Shown: one piece after another, positions 9,430-18,044 of the stretch
How the letters are laid out: the number at the start of each line of letters is the position of its first letter
Numbering within the stretch: position 1 is the first letter of the stretch
Assembly: GCF_003148495.1 (NCBI RefSeq)
Contig: NZ_QGGH01000002.1
Location: 434,001-498,000, forward strand
Direction of reading: 5' to 3'
Length of the DNA stretch: 64,000 bases
DNA from: Mesorhizobium loti
GTDB lineage: Bacteria > Pseudomonadota > Alphaproteobacteria > Rhizobiales > Rhizobiaceae
Notes under the pieces: generated by a model
Database searches by the model: none
Told to the model about the DNA's origin: nothing
The model's input: only the letters and a program-made list of their open reading frames with translations
Position numbers and translations under genes: made by a program

Positions 9430-10635
9430 TCAAAGCAGCGTCAGCTGCAATTGATCCTTGGCAGCGGCAACGAACTGGTCGGTCCGCAGCGTGCGCCGTT
9501 CGGCGTTGAGGCCGAGCCGCTTGGCGGTGATCTCGAAGCGCCGGCCGATCTGCCAAGCATAGGGACCGGCGCCCTTCATGCGCTTGCCCCATTCCGAATC
9601 GTAGTCCTTGCCGTCGCGCATCGAACGGATCAGCGACATCACGTGGCGGTAGCGATCAGGATAATGACGCAGCAGCCAGTCCTTGAAGATCGGGCTGACT
9701 TCCAGCGGCAGGCGCAGCACGACATAGCCTGCCTCACGGGCGCCGGCGGCACGTGCCGAATCGAGGATGCGTTCCATCTCCTGGTCGGTCAGGCCCGGGA
9801 TGATCGGCGCGACCATGACCGAAGCCGGAATGCCGGCATCCGAAAGCTGGCGGATCGCCTCCAGCCGCTTGGTCGGCGTCGACGCGCGTGGCTCCATGGT
9901 GCGTGCCAGCATCCGGTCAAGCGTCGTCACCGACAGCGCCACCTTGGCGAGCCCCCGTTCGGCCATGCGTGACAGGATATCGATGTCACGCGTCACCAGA
10001 GCGGATTTTGTCACGATGCCGACCGGATGGCCGCGCGCTTCCAGCACTTCGAGGATCTCGCGCATGATCCGGTATTGCTTCTCGATCGGCTGGTAGGGGT
10101 CGGTGTTGGTGCCGATGGCGATGGTGCGCGGCTGGTAGCCGTCCTTCGACAACTCCTTGTCGAGCAAGCACGCCGCGTCCGGCTTGGCGAACAGCTTGGA
10201 TTCGAAATCGAGACCCGGCGACAGGCCCATGAACGCGTGCGTCGGCCGGGCAAAGCAATAGACGCAGCCGTGCTCGCAGCCGCGATAGGGGTTGATCGAA
10301 CGGTCGAAGGAGATGTCGGGCGATTCGTTGCGGGTGATGATGGTGCGCGGCTTCTCGACCTGCACTTCGGTCTTGAAGGGCGGCAGTTCTTCCAGCGAAT
10401 TCCAGCCATCGTCGAAGACATGCCGGCTGACCGGCTCGAAGCGGCCGGACGGATTGATGCCCGCCGACCTGCCGCGGTTGCGGTCCGGACGGACACGCAC
10501 GCCACTCTGCTCGATCATCGCATTGGCCATCTCGGCTCTTCCAGCTCCGAAAGCTGCAATGTCGGCGCGCACGATCTGTTCCATCTTCGCCCGCTCCCAG
10601 GGACTGTCCATGTTGTGTCGAATCGCTCTGTTCAT
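9430..10635 (-). CDS. Radical SAM protein of the PA0069/SplB-like family
   Basis: A 401-residue radical SAM enzyme. The cluster motif is [13 protein letters not shown] with Cys120, Cys124 and Cys127, spaced C-x3-C-x2-C and preceded by SINPYRG. The surrounding sequence ([21 protein letters not shown]) matches a widespread family distantly related to spore photoproduct lyase, whose substrate is not established. A [4Fe-4S] cluster and SAM cleavage follow from the motif. The start is the ATG beginning MNRAIRHN; an in-frame start 12 codons earlier is less likely. It is divergent from the small glycosyltransferase gene. Confidence 0.85.
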   Translation of the reverse strand: MNRAIRHNMDSPWERAKMEQIVRADIAAFGAGRAEMANAMIEQSGVRVRPDRNRGRSAGINPSGRFEPVSRHVFDDGWNSLEELPPFKTEVQVEKPRTIITRNESPDISFDRSINPYRGCEHGCVYCFARPTHAFMGLSPGLDFESKLFAKPDAACLLDKELSKDGYQPRTIAIGTNTDPYQPIEKQYRIMREILEVLEARGHPVGIVTKSALVTRDIDILSRMAERGLAKVALSVTTLDRMLARTMEPRASTPTKRLEAIRQLSDAGIPASVMVAPIIPGLTDQEMERILDSARAAGAREAGYVVLRLPLEVSPIFKDWLLRHYPDRYRHVMSLIRSMRDGKDYDSEWGKRMKGAGPYAWQIGRRFEITAKRLGLNAERRTLRTDQFVAAAKDQLQLTLL

Positions 10636-10734
10636 GAAATTATTCCTATTTTGTTGATGAGAACAAAGCAAGAACTTTTTATGGTGCGCTGCAGTAACTG
10701 GCGCTGTGCCGCGCTTTCCGCTATTCGGCTAATG

Positions 10735-11259
10735 ATGCTCAGTGTTCTCATCGAAACCCGCAATGACGAGGAAGGCCTTACCCGCACGCTCGCCTCGCTG
10801 ATTGGCGGCGCGGTCGAGGGCGTGGTGCGTGAAGTCATCGTCTGCGACACGGGTTCCACCGACCAGACGCATCGCGTGGCCGAGCATGCCGGCTGTCAGT
10901 ACGTGACTGGCGGCGTTGCTGCCGGCATCCGCCAGGCCAAGGGGGACTGGCTGCTGCTGCTGGAGCCGGGCGCGCGGCTGGTTGAGGGCTGGATCGACGC
11001 GGTCGTTGACCATACGGCCAGGCAAACCATGGCGGCACGGTTTTCGCGGGCGCGCGGCAGCCGTATGCCGTTCCTGGCGCGGGTCTTTTCGGGAAACCGT
11101 GCCTTGGCCGGCGGATTGCTGATCAGCAAGCGTCAGGCCGCGGCCTCGGCCAAGAGTGCCGGCAGCGCCGAGGCCATCGCCCGCGGCCTCGCGACAAAGC
11201 GGCTCGACGCCGAAATCTGGGTAGCGCCGGTAAAGCAGAAGCATCGCTCCCCGAAATGA
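10735..11259 (+). CDS. Short family-2-type glycosyltransferase
   Basis: The 174-residue product begins directly with a GT-A strand (MLSVLIETRN) and has the nucleotide-binding motif VCDTGSTDQT around Asp38, as in family 2 glycosyltransferases. It is only about two thirds of the usual length. It has no clear acceptor domain, and the expected DxD-like motif is not obvious; LEPGARLV stands at that position. It may be a minimal transferase or a relic. A second in-frame ATG lies one codon upstream. It is transcribed away from the radical SAM gene. Confidence 0.7.
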   Translation: MLSVLIETRNDEEGLTRTLASLIGGAVEGVVREVIVCDTGSTDQTHRVAEHAGCQYVTGGVAAGIRQAKGDWLLLLEPGARLVEGWIDAVVDHTARQTMAARFSRARGSRMPFLARVFSGNRALAGGLLISKRQAAASAKSAGSAEAIARGLATKRLDAEIWVAPVKQKHRSPK

Positions 11260-11404
11260 TTTTTTGCAGCTGCTCTCTCCATTGTGCATTGCACAAAATC
11301 TGACGCGGGGTTAGTTTCCATCCCAAGCGGTGAATTGGGTTTGGGTCATGCCGAGTGGTGAACACCGATGCGGCATCGGTGGCGCTCTCATAGCCGAGGA
11401 CCCA

Positions 11405-12379
11405 ATGCACCTTTCATCCCCCAACAATTCCGGCACGGCCAGTCTCGAGGCCATTGCGCGCAACGGCAGCCTGCTGCGGCGCATCGCCGTGCGCATTCCG
11501 ACCTATCTCAAGGATCTTCGCGAGAACCCCGCCTGGCTGCCGATGTTCGTGCTGGCGCGCACAATGCCTGGCCGCCGCATGCATTGGCTGGGCGCAGAAC
11601 GCGCCCGTCCGGTCGACAATGCGGGGGATACGATGTTTGCCGGTGTCGAACGGGGAGCGGTGGTCGAAGCTTTGCGCTCCGACGGGCTGTTCTCGGGCCT
11701 GGTCCTGCCGCCTGATATCCATGAAGAGATCGCTGACTTCGCCGGGCGCACGCCTTGCTTCGGCAATTTCGACCGCCGCCTCGAATTCATGCCGGGTGAA
11801 CATGCCGAGGCCGAGAAGCGCTTCGGCCGCTCGCTGCTCAGCGGGCATTTTTTCGAGCGCATCCTTGACTGCCAGGCGGCGCTGGCCATCCAGCGCGATC
11901 CGCTGCTTCTGGATGTTGCCGCGCACTATCTCGGCGGCCAGGCAAAACTGATCACGACACGGGTCTGGTGGAGTTTTCCGACGGGTGCCGCTTCGGATGC
12001 CGACAAGAACCTTGCCTCGCTCGGCAAGTATCATTTCGACCTCGACGACTGGCGCATGCTGAAATTCTTTTTCTATCTCAAGCCGGTCGATGCCGACACC
12101 GGTCCGCATGTCTATGTCAAAGGCAGTCACAAGCGCCGCAGCCTCAAGCATCAGCTCACCCTGCTGGTAGGCCATTCCGCGCAGGAGGTTCTCGATGTCT
12201 ATGGCGAGCAGTGCCCGGTGACGCTGACGGGCGAGGCCGGTCTCGGCTTCGTCGAGGACCCGTTTGGCTTCCACATGGGCACCGTGCCGGCGCGCACGCC
12301 GCGGCTGATGATGGAAGTCGGCTTCGGCGTATCGCCGCCGTCACGCCGTCGCTTTCATGGCGAGCCGGTCATCCGCTGA
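11405..12379 (+). CDS. Phytanoyl-CoA-dioxygenase-like Fe(II)/2-oxoglutarate oxygenase, putative
   Basis: A 324-residue protein not resembling any named enzyme that I recognise. Its C-terminal half has the jelly-roll metal triad: His210-x-Asp212 in KYHFDLDDW, distal His290 in FGFHMGT, and Arg300 as a candidate 2-oxoglutarate ligand. YLKPVDADTGPHVYVKGSH is typical of PhyH-like folds. The N-terminal 130 residues are family-specific. The ATG chosen begins MHLSSPNN; a longer frame starts 25 codons upstream without support. Neighbours (a glycosyltransferase and a GFA enzyme) do not reveal the substrate. Confidence 0.65.
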   Translation: MHLSSPNNSGTASLEAIARNGSLLRRIAVRIPTYLKDLRENPAWLPMFVLARTMPGRRMHWLGAERARPVDNAGDTMFAGVERGAVVEALRSDGLFSGLVLPPDIHEEIADFAGRTPCFGNFDRRLEFMPGEHAEAEKRFGRSLLSGHFFERILDCQAALAIQRDPLLLDVAAHYLGGQAKLITTRVWWSFPTGAASDADKNLASLGKYHFDLDDWRMLKFFFYLKPVDADTGPHVYVKGSHKRRSLKHQLTLLVGHSAQEVLDVYGEQCPVTLTGEAGLGFVEDPFGFHMGTVPARTPRLMMEVGFGVSPPSRRRFHGEPVIR

Positions 12380-12386
12380 AAGGAAA

Positions 12387-12809
12387 CTATCCGAAGCTCA
12401 TTTCGACCGGCATCCAGTGTGTGCGGCGCCTGGCTTGGCGCTGCGCTTTGCTTTCGGCATCGAAGTCGACACGGATCGGCTCCTGATTGAACCGCTCCCG
12501 GTCGTCCAGCGCGTTGATGATGACGATCGCCCTTGCCTCGTCATCTCTGGCGATTGCGGCGACAAAGACGCCGCACTCCCGGCAGATCAAATAGTCGGCC
12601 GTCCTCAGCCCGAACTGATATCTGCGCAATCGCGCCTGGTCCTTGACCGAGATGACCAGTCTACCGTCGGGATCGGCAATGGCGCGCGAACCATGTCTGA
12701 CACAGAACGAGCACTGGCAGGCGCGAATTTCGATCTGCGGCGGGTCGAGCTCGGTTGAAAATCCAAGGCGTATGTTGCCGCAATGGCATCCACCGGTATG
12801 CACGGTCAT
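12387..12809 (-). CDS. GFA (glutathione-dependent formaldehyde-activating) family protein
   Basis: A 140-residue zinc protein with the GFA cysteine pattern: Cys8 and Cys10 (GGCHCGN), Cys31, Cys33 and Cys36 (CQCSFC), and Cys76 and Cys79 (CRECG). Family members bind two zinc ions; some adduct formaldehyde with glutathione, but most have no assigned substrate. The start begins MTVHTGGCHC. The frame extends 36 codons further upstream with no resemblance to the family. It converges on the dioxygenase gene with only a 7-bp gap. Confidence 0.85.
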   Translation of the reverse strand: MTVHTGGCHCGNIRLGFSTELDPPQIEIRACQCSFCVRHGSRAIADPDGRLVISVKDQARLRRYQFGLRTADYLICRECGVFVAAIARDDEARAIVIINALDDRERFNQEPIRVDFDAESKAQRQARRRTHWMPVEMSFG

Positions 12810-12950
12810 CGTATCTGCCTTGTCGTGACGGCGATGATCGCCTTCAAGCAAGGTACTTTTTTCGGGGGCGGGTTTGGAATGGCGTTTCGAAGGCGCCGGT
12901 GCCGTTCTGCCTGGCAAACGCGGCGCGAAACCGGCGCTTTGCCTCGGCTT

Positions 12951-13505
12951 CTACGGAGCCGATTTTCCGCGCCGCAAATGCTCGTCCAGGCGCGGCATGA
13001 TCTCGACGAAGTTGCACGGCATGTGCCGGTAGTCGAGCTGGGCTTTCAGGATGCCGTCCCAGGCGTCCTTGCAGGCGCCGGGTGAGCCCGGCAGCACGAA
13101 GACGAAGGTGGCGTTGACGACGCCGCCGGTCGCCCGGCTCTGGATCGTCGAGGTGCCGATCTTGTCATAGGAGATGCGGTGGAACACTTCCGAAAAGCCG
13201 TCCATGCGCTTTTCGAAAATCGGCTCCAGCGCGTCCGGCGTCACGTCACGGCCGGTAAAGCCGGTGCCGCCGGTCGTGATCACGACATCGATATCCTTGT
13301 CCCGCGACCACGCCAGAACCTTGTCGCGAATTTTCTCGCGGTCGTCGGTGACGATATCGCGGGCAGCCAGGATGTGCCCGGCCTCGGTGATGCGGTCGGC
13401 CAGCGTCTGGCCGGATTTGTCGTCGGCGAGGCTGCGTGTGTCGGAAACGGTCAGCACCGCGATGCGCACGGGAATGAAGGAACGGCTCTCGTCAATTCTG
13501 GCCAT
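12951..13505 (-). CDS. moaB: Molybdenum cofactor biosynthesis protein B
   Basis: MoaB/MogA-fold proteins adenylylate molybdopterin before metal insertion. The 184-residue product has the family motifs TTGGTGFTGRDVTPDAL and VLPGSPGACKDAW, with the conserved Asp and Gly-rich loop. The ATG (MARIDESRSF) lies inside the end of ispE, overlapping it by 14 bases, so the pair is probably cotranscribed with ispE first. No other moa gene is nearby. Confidence 0.92.
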   Translation of the reverse strand: MARIDESRSFIPVRIAVLTVSDTRSLADDKSGQTLADRITEAGHILAARDIVTDDREKIRDKVLAWSRDKDIDVVITTGGTGFTGRDVTPDALEPIFEKRMDGFSEVFHRISYDKIGTSTIQSRATGGVVNATFVFVLPGSPGACKDAWDGILKAQLDYRHMPCNFVEIMPRLDEHLRRGKSAP

Positions 13506-14391
13506 CAGCGCCCTCCGATGCGATGCTGCGCGTCGCCGCGACGAACCAGTCGGGCTGGCGGCCGCGGATCTCGGCGGCCGCGCGCTTGGCGACATTGCCG
13601 GTTTCGAACAGGCCGAAGCAGGTCGCGCCGGATCCGGACATCCGTGAAAAGCCCGATCCAGCCTTGTTCAGCCAGGAAAGCGCCCTGCCGATGGCGGGCT
13701 GCATTGCCAGCGCTGCGGGCTCGAGATCGTTGCGGGTGATCTCCAGCCAGTTGCGCAGGCTGTGAAAATCGATGCTGCGCGGCAGCGGCGGCAAGGCTTC
13801 GTTGTCGCGCCGGGAAAGCGCTGCAAAAACCTCGGTGGTCGAGACCGGCGTGCCCGGATTGACCAGCACCAGCCCAAGCGCCGAAAAATCCGGCACCATC
13901 GACAGCTCGTCACCGATGCCGCGCGCGACCAGAGGCTTGGCCGCCAGGCACATCGGCACATCGGCGCCAAGCGAGAGGCCGATCCGCGCCAGCTCGGCGC
14001 CATCGATGTCCAGGGCCCAGGTTTCCACCAGCCCGCGCAGCACGGTCGCCGCGTCGCTCGACCCGCCGCCGACGCCGGAGGCAACCGGCAGGTTCTTTTC
14101 GAGCCGGATGGTGACTGGAGGTGCTCTGTCGTGCCCGACCGCCTGTCGCAAGGCATCGCGTGCCCTGAGCACCAGATTGCTTGCATCGAGAGGAACGGCC
14201 GGTGCGTAACGGCCGGACACGGCAAACCCGTCGCTTTCGGCGGGGGCGATTTCGACCCGGTCGCCAAAGCGCGTGAACACCGCCAGGCTTTCGATCAGAT
14301 GATAGCCGTCAGGGCGCCTGCCGGTGACATGCAGCGCAAGATTGATCTTGGCGTGCGCGTGCCAGCTACGCGACCCGATGTCGGTGTCCAC
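13492..14391 (-). CDS. ispE: 4-(cytidine 5'-diphospho)-2-C-methyl-D-erythritol kinase
   Basis: IspE is the ATP-dependent kinase of the fourth step of the MEP isoprenoid pathway. The 299-residue GHMP kinase has catalytic Lys15 in AHAKINLALHV, the ATP-binding loop PVASGVGGGSSDAA (residues 102-115) and the catalytic Asp in LGADVPMCL. The MEP pathway recurs in this window (dxs near 54 kb), and polyprenyl diphosphate synthase follows at 16.9 kb. It overlaps moaB downstream; a 61-codon gene lies 20 bases upstream on the same strand. Confidence 0.95.
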   Translation of the reverse strand: MDTDIGSRSWHAHAKINLALHVTGRRPDGYHLIESLAVFTRFGDRVEIAPAESDGFAVSGRYAPAVPLDASNLVLRARDALRQAVGHDRAPPVTIRLEKNLPVASGVGGGSSDAATVLRGLVETWALDIDGAELARIGLSLGADVPMCLAAKPLVARGIGDELSMVPDFSALGLVLVNPGTPVSTTEVFAALSRRDNEALPPLPRSIDFHSLRNWLEITRNDLEPAALAMQPAIGRALSWLNKAGSGFSRMSGSGATCFGLFETGNVAKRAAAEIRGRQPDWFVAATRSIASEGADGQN

Positions 14392-14411
14392 AATGGTATG
14401 CGAAATGATGC

Positions 14412-14597
14412 TCAGTCCTTGGCCAGCCGGTATTCGCCGGTCTTCGGATCCTTGACCAGCGTTCCGATCGCGCCGTTGGCCGCCTGCTTTTCGGTGCGCC
14501 GCACCTTGGCGGTCACGCGCTCAGCTTCCCTAATGAAGGTGCGGTAGCCGAAATAGGCGGCGACGCCAACGACGGTGAAGAAAATGATCTGCGGCAT
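14412..14597 (-). CDS. Small membrane-anchored hypothetical protein (61 aa)
   Basis: The protein starts with one hydrophobic helix (IIFFTVVGVAAYFGYRTFI) and continues with a basic cytoplasmic-type segment ending LVKDPKTGEYRLAKD. AGGAG stands at a proper distance before the ATG. I do not recognise a domain. It sits 20 bases upstream of ispE on the same strand and is probably the first gene of an ispE-moaB transcript. A short tail carrying 'DPxTGEYR' is seen in small proteins of other Rhizobiales, which supports its being real. Confidence 0.7.
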   Translation of the reverse strand: MPQIIFFTVVGVAAYFGYRTFIREAERVTAKVRRTEKQAANGAIGTLVKDPKTGEYRLAKD

Positions 14598-14649
14598 ACC
14601 AAAACTCCTCCCACGCTGGGCCGGCGAAGGCGGCCGGTCGGGTCGGTTG

Positions 14650-14695
14650 ATGCATATCGCCCAAAAGTGGATTCGGTTTGGGTAACGACATGCAT
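14650..14695. repeat. Short palindromic intergenic repeat
   Basis: ATGCATATCG (14650-14659) is mirrored by CGACATGCAT (14686-14695), with CCCAAAAGTGG and CGGTTTGGG between them. The core resembles the element at 53478-53548, suggesting one repeat family. It lies between two genes of the same strand, upstream of the 61-aa gene. Confidence 0.6.
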
Positions 14696-14735
14696 GAGAT
14701 TTCTAACTGTCATGCTAGACGGTTTTGCCGGGTTT

Positions 14736-15599
14736 TCAAAGCCCGAACCGAGACCACAACGCGCGCTCTTCCGCCGCATCGATCACGCCGCTAGCGGCAG
14801 CGGCTGCGATATCGGGCACTGAGAAGCCCTTGCTCGAACCGAACAGGCCGAAGCGGCTGAGGAAACCGCGCGGCGCGGTGATCAGCCTGAGCTGGGTTTT
14901 TGCCCCGAAACGGGTCTTCAGCACCGTGCGCATGTCGCCGAGCGCATCGACCAGGCCGAGTTCGAGGCCCTTGATGCCGGTCCAGAACAGGCCGGTGAAC
15001 AGGTCCGGATCGTCTTTCAGTTTGGTGCCGCGCCGCTCCTTGACGAGATCGATGAACGTGCCGTGCACCTCGAGCTGCAGCGCCTTCAGGCGTTCGACGT
15101 CTTCCTTCCTCTCGGGCTTGAACGGATCGAGCACCGCCTTGTTCTGGCCGGCGGTGTGGACGCGGCGCTCGACGCCGATCTTCTTCATCAGTTCCGGGAA
15201 GCCGAACGAGGCCGAGACCACGCCGATCGAACCGACGATGGAGGACGGATCGGCAAAAATCTCGTCACCGGCGACCGCGATCATGTAGCCGCCCGATGCC
15301 GCGACGTCCTCGACGAAGACCAGCACCTTTTTGTTCTTTTCCGTGGCCAGGTCACGGATGCGCTTGAAGATCAGCCGCGACTGCACCGGCGAGCCGCCCG
15401 GCGAATTGATCGAGATGGCGACCGCCGGCGCGTCGTAGGAGAACGCCTTCTCGATGAGGCCGGCGGTGGAGGCCAGCGACAGGCTCGGTCGGAACTGGCC
15501 ACCGCCGGCCATGATGGTGCCGTGCAGCCGGATGACCGGAATGGTGACGACGGTGGAGCGCCAGGATTTCGGCAGCAGGCGGTTGATAAGTCGTTTCAC
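14736..15599 (-). CDS. S49-family serine peptidase (SppA/SohB-like)
   Basis: A 287-residue peptidase of the signal-peptide-peptidase A family with a Ser/Lys dyad: Ser102 in EDVAASGGYM and Lys154 in GQNKAVLDPF. INSPGGSP (about 64-71) forms the conserved oxyanion loop. The short form lacks the N-terminal half of E. coli SppA and resembles SohB. No strong signal peptide is visible, only a basic start and a weakly hydrophobic strand. GTG 15599 is preferred, with GGAG upstream; a TTG start 20 codons earlier is possible. Confidence 0.85.
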   Translation of the reverse strand: MKRLINRLLPKSWRSTVVTIPVIRLHGTIMAGGGQFRPSLSLASTAGLIEKAFSYDAPAVAISINSPGGSPVQSRLIFKRIRDLATEKNKKVLVFVEDVAASGGYMIAVAGDEIFADPSSIVGSIGVVSASFGFPELMKKIGVERRVHTAGQNKAVLDPFKPERKEDVERLKALQLEVHGTFIDLVKERRGTKLKDDPDLFTGLFWTGIKGLELGLVDALGDMRTVLKTRFGAKTQLRLITAPRGFLSRFGLFGSSKGFSVPDIAAAAASGVIDAAEERALWSRFGL

Positions 15600-15678
15600 G
15601 AGGGCGCGGTCTCCGGTCGGTGGGTTGCAGGCATGTAGGGATTTCCCGGCCAACGGCAATGTGGCCGGGCAGAATAGC

Positions 15679-16479
15679 TCAATCTCCGAACAGCGAGGCG
15701 AGGCCGTTGGTGATCATTTCGCTGCGCTCATCGGGGCCGTTGCCTGATTGCGCGTGAAGCATCAAAGGAGGGCGGATGGCAAGCTTTCCCCGCGCCCCGA
15801 GCGCTGCCCTGACGACAATGCGGATCGCCGCTGCGTCGGGGCGAGGGTGGACGGCAAGCATCTCGGCATCGCCGAAGCGCCCTGCGATCGCATCGAGAAT
15901 GGCGCCGAGCTGTTCGGGGCGGGCGATCACGGCAAGCCCGCCGCGCGGCCTGACGACCGCTGCCGCACTGCGAATCCAGCTCTCGAACAACCCGTCCTCC
16001 ATGACATGGGCTTCTTTTCTGAGGCGATCGGGCGTGGCGCGGTCCCGTGCGGGGTTGAAAGGCGGGTTCATGATGACGAAGTCGAAATCATTGTCGGCGA
16101 GGCCGGCGGCCGCCCGCGCCCGGCCCGATACGGTGACATCGGCGACGAGCACAGAGGCGCGATCGCTGAGATGGGCATTGCCGGGGTGGGCAAGGGTGGC
16201 CGCCGCGAAGGCCGCCATTTCGGGCGCGCGTTCGACCAGCACCGCCTCGGCGGCCGGGCAGCGTGACAGCACCGCCAGTCCGGCGGCCCCGGCGCCGGCA
16301 CCGAAATCGGCGAGACGCCCGGCAAAGGCGGATGGCACGGATGCCGCCAGCATCATCGCATCCATGCCGGCGCGATGGCCGCCTTGCTTGGGCTGCACCA
16401 GCCAGAACCGGCCGCGATGGAAAGCGTCGACCGTATGGGCCGGCGTGTCCGGGACGAGGGTGGCCGGCGCGGCGGACAT
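15679..16479 (-). CDS. TrmN6-like SAM-dependent methyltransferase
   Basis: A 266-residue class I methyltransferase. The SAM-binding loop is ADFGAGAGAAGLAVL and the catalytic motif is VIMNPPFN. NPPF marks enzymes methylating exocyclic amino groups of adenine, and the closest known relatives act on A37 of tRNA1(Val) (TrmN6/YfiC). The N-terminus (FHRGRFWLVQPKQGGHRAGMDAMML) matches that family. Its ATG overlaps the stop of the upstream DUF2007 gene by one base, so the two are translationally coupled. Confidence 0.82.
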   Translation of the reverse strand: MSAAPATLVPDTPAHTVDAFHRGRFWLVQPKQGGHRAGMDAMMLAASVPSAFAGRLADFGAGAGAAGLAVLSRCPAAEAVLVERAPEMAAFAAATLAHPGNAHLSDRASVLVADVTVSGRARAAAGLADNDFDFVIMNPPFNPARDRATPDRLRKEAHVMEDGLFESWIRSAAAVVRPRGGLAVIARPEQLGAILDAIAGRFGDAEMLAVHPRPDAAAIRIVVRAALGARGKLAIRPPLMLHAQSGNGPDERSEMITNGLASLFGD

Positions 16480-16703
16480 TATTTTCCGCGAATCTCGTTG
16501 GCGATGCCGGCATCCGTCAGGATGCGCCGTGCCGCGTCGGCCTGGTCGGCGTCGACCATGACGCGCCGCGGCAGGATGCCGAGCGAGCCGTCGAGCACGC
16601 TCATGTTCTGGTCGGCGACGAAGCAGCCGATGCCGGCATCGCGCATCAGCGATTCGACAAAGGAAATGATGACGGCGTCGTTGGTGCGAATGAGCTCAAT
16701 CAT
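16479..16703 (-). CDS. DUF2007 domain protein (74 aa)
   Basis: A small protein of the DUF2007 (putative signal-transducing) family. It begins MIELIRTND and contains the typical SFVESLMRDAGI helix and the RRVMVDADQADAARRIL segment at the end. The fold resembles a ferredoxin-like regulatory domain; no enzymatic residues are apparent. It immediately precedes and overlaps a TrmN6-like methyltransferase gene, an arrangement common in Rhizobiales that suggests a functional or expression link. The function is unknown. Confidence 0.85.
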   Translation of the reverse strand: MIELIRTNDAVIISFVESLMRDAGIGCFVADQNMSVLDGSLGILPRRVMVDADQADAARRILTDAGIANEIRGK

Positions 16704-16910
16704 CGGGCGAAACTCTCAGTTTGCAGCGCTGATGTAAACGGGCAGGCGGATTCCCGTGGCAAAGTAGAACTCCCTTTCGGCGTCGGTTGACATTCCGTCA
16801 TCGCCGCCGCGCCAATTCGCCACTTGCCGTGGCCATGTCCGCCGCCCTAGAGTCCATGGAGGGACTAAGGGTGCCGTCGCACGCGTTATACCAAGACGGG
16901 AGTGATTGTC

Positions 16911-17927
16911 GTGGGTGTCGTTCTCAACATCGAAAACGGGAAGCGGGAGCCTGCCTCCATCAAGGATCTGATCGATCTGACTGCCGCCGATATGGGGCGC
17001 GTCAATGAATTGATCCTGTCCAAGGCCGGCTCCGACGTCGAGATGATCCCGGAAGTCGCCAATCATCTGATCTCGTCCGGCGGCAAACGGCTGCGGCCGA
17101 TGCTGACACTCGCTGCCGCGCAGATGTTCGGCTATGTCGGCGAGGGCCACGTCAAGCTCGCCACCTCGGTCGAATTCATGCACACCGCGACGCTGCTACA
17201 CGACGACGTCGTCGACGAGAGCGGCATGCGCCGCGGCAAGAAGACCGCCCGCATGATCTGGGGCAACCAGGCAAGCGTACTGGTCGGCGACTTCCTGCTC
17301 GGCCAGGCCTTCCGCATGATGGTCGATGTCGGCTCGCTCGAAGCGCTCGACATCCTGTCGAGTGCGGCCTCGATCATCGCTGAGGGCGAGGTGATGCAGC
17401 TTGCCGCCGCCAAGAACCTCGAAACCACCGAGGACGAGCATTTCGCGGTGATCAAGGCCAAGACCGCGGCGCTGTTTTCGGCTGCTGCCGAGGTCGGTCC
17501 CGTCATCGCCCAGGCGACGCGCAATGATCGTGCCGCGCTGCGCTCCTACGGCATGAATCTCGGCCTTGCCTTCCAGCTAATCGACGATGCGCTGGATTAT
17601 GGCGGCACCAGCAAGGATCTGGGCAAGAACGTCGGCGACGATTTCCGCGAAGGCAAGGTGACCTTGCCGGTCATCCTTGCCTACCGGCGCGGCTCCAAGG
17701 CCGAGCGCACCTTCTGGAAGCGCGCCATCGAGGACAATGTCACCGATGACGCCGGTCTGGAAAAGGCGACCGGCCTGATGACCCGCCACGGCGCCATTGC
17801 CGACACGATCGGGCGCGCCCGCCATTTCGGCGAGATCGCCCGCGACGCGCTGGCGCCGCTGGAAGCGACGCCGCAGAAATCGGCGCTGATCGACGTCATC
17901 GATTTCTGCATCAGCCGGGTGAACTGA
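16911..17927 (+). CDS. ispB: Polyprenyl (octa-/decaprenyl) diphosphate synthase
   Basis: This trans-prenyltransferase makes the long side chain of ubiquinone. The 338-residue protein has the first Asp-rich motif HDDVVDESGMRRG and the second LIDDALDYGG (a DDxxD variant). SSGGKRLRPML holds the pyrophosphate-binding Lys and Arg residues. The chain length of the product (C40 or C50) cannot be read directly; alphaproteobacteria usually make Q-10. GTG 16911 has GGGAG at 16898-16902, eight bases upstream; another GTG at 16902 overlaps that site and is less likely. Confidence 0.93.
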   Translation: MGVVLNIENGKREPASIKDLIDLTAADMGRVNELILSKAGSDVEMIPEVANHLISSGGKRLRPMLTLAAAQMFGYVGEGHVKLATSVEFMHTATLLHDDVVDESGMRRGKKTARMIWGNQASVLVGDFLLGQAFRMMVDVGSLEALDILSSAASIIAEGEVMQLAAAKNLETTEDEHFAVIKAKTAALFSAAAEVGPVIAQATRNDRAALRSYGMNLGLAFQLIDDALDYGGTSKDLGKNVGDDFREGKVTLPVILAYRRGSKAERTFWKRAIEDNVTDDAGLEKATGLMTRHGAIADTIGRARHFGEIARDALAPLEATPQKSALIDVIDFCISRVN

Positions 17928-18031
17928 GAAACGTTGCCGCGCCTCTCCGGCACGGCTGACGAGGACGCCCGCACAAGAGGCAACCCACCGAATCCTGGTG
18001 TTGCCGTCTCGACAAACTGCCCCGCCGCAAA

Positions 18032-18041
18032 TTATCTATAA
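18032..18041 (+). promoter_or_regulatory. BioR operator (TTATCTATAA) at the bioR start
   Basis: An exact copy of the alphaproteobacterial BioR box. It ends three bases before the bioR ATG, so a bound repressor would cover the core promoter and start. This indicates autoregulation. Confidence 0.85.
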
Positions 18042-18044
18042 AAC

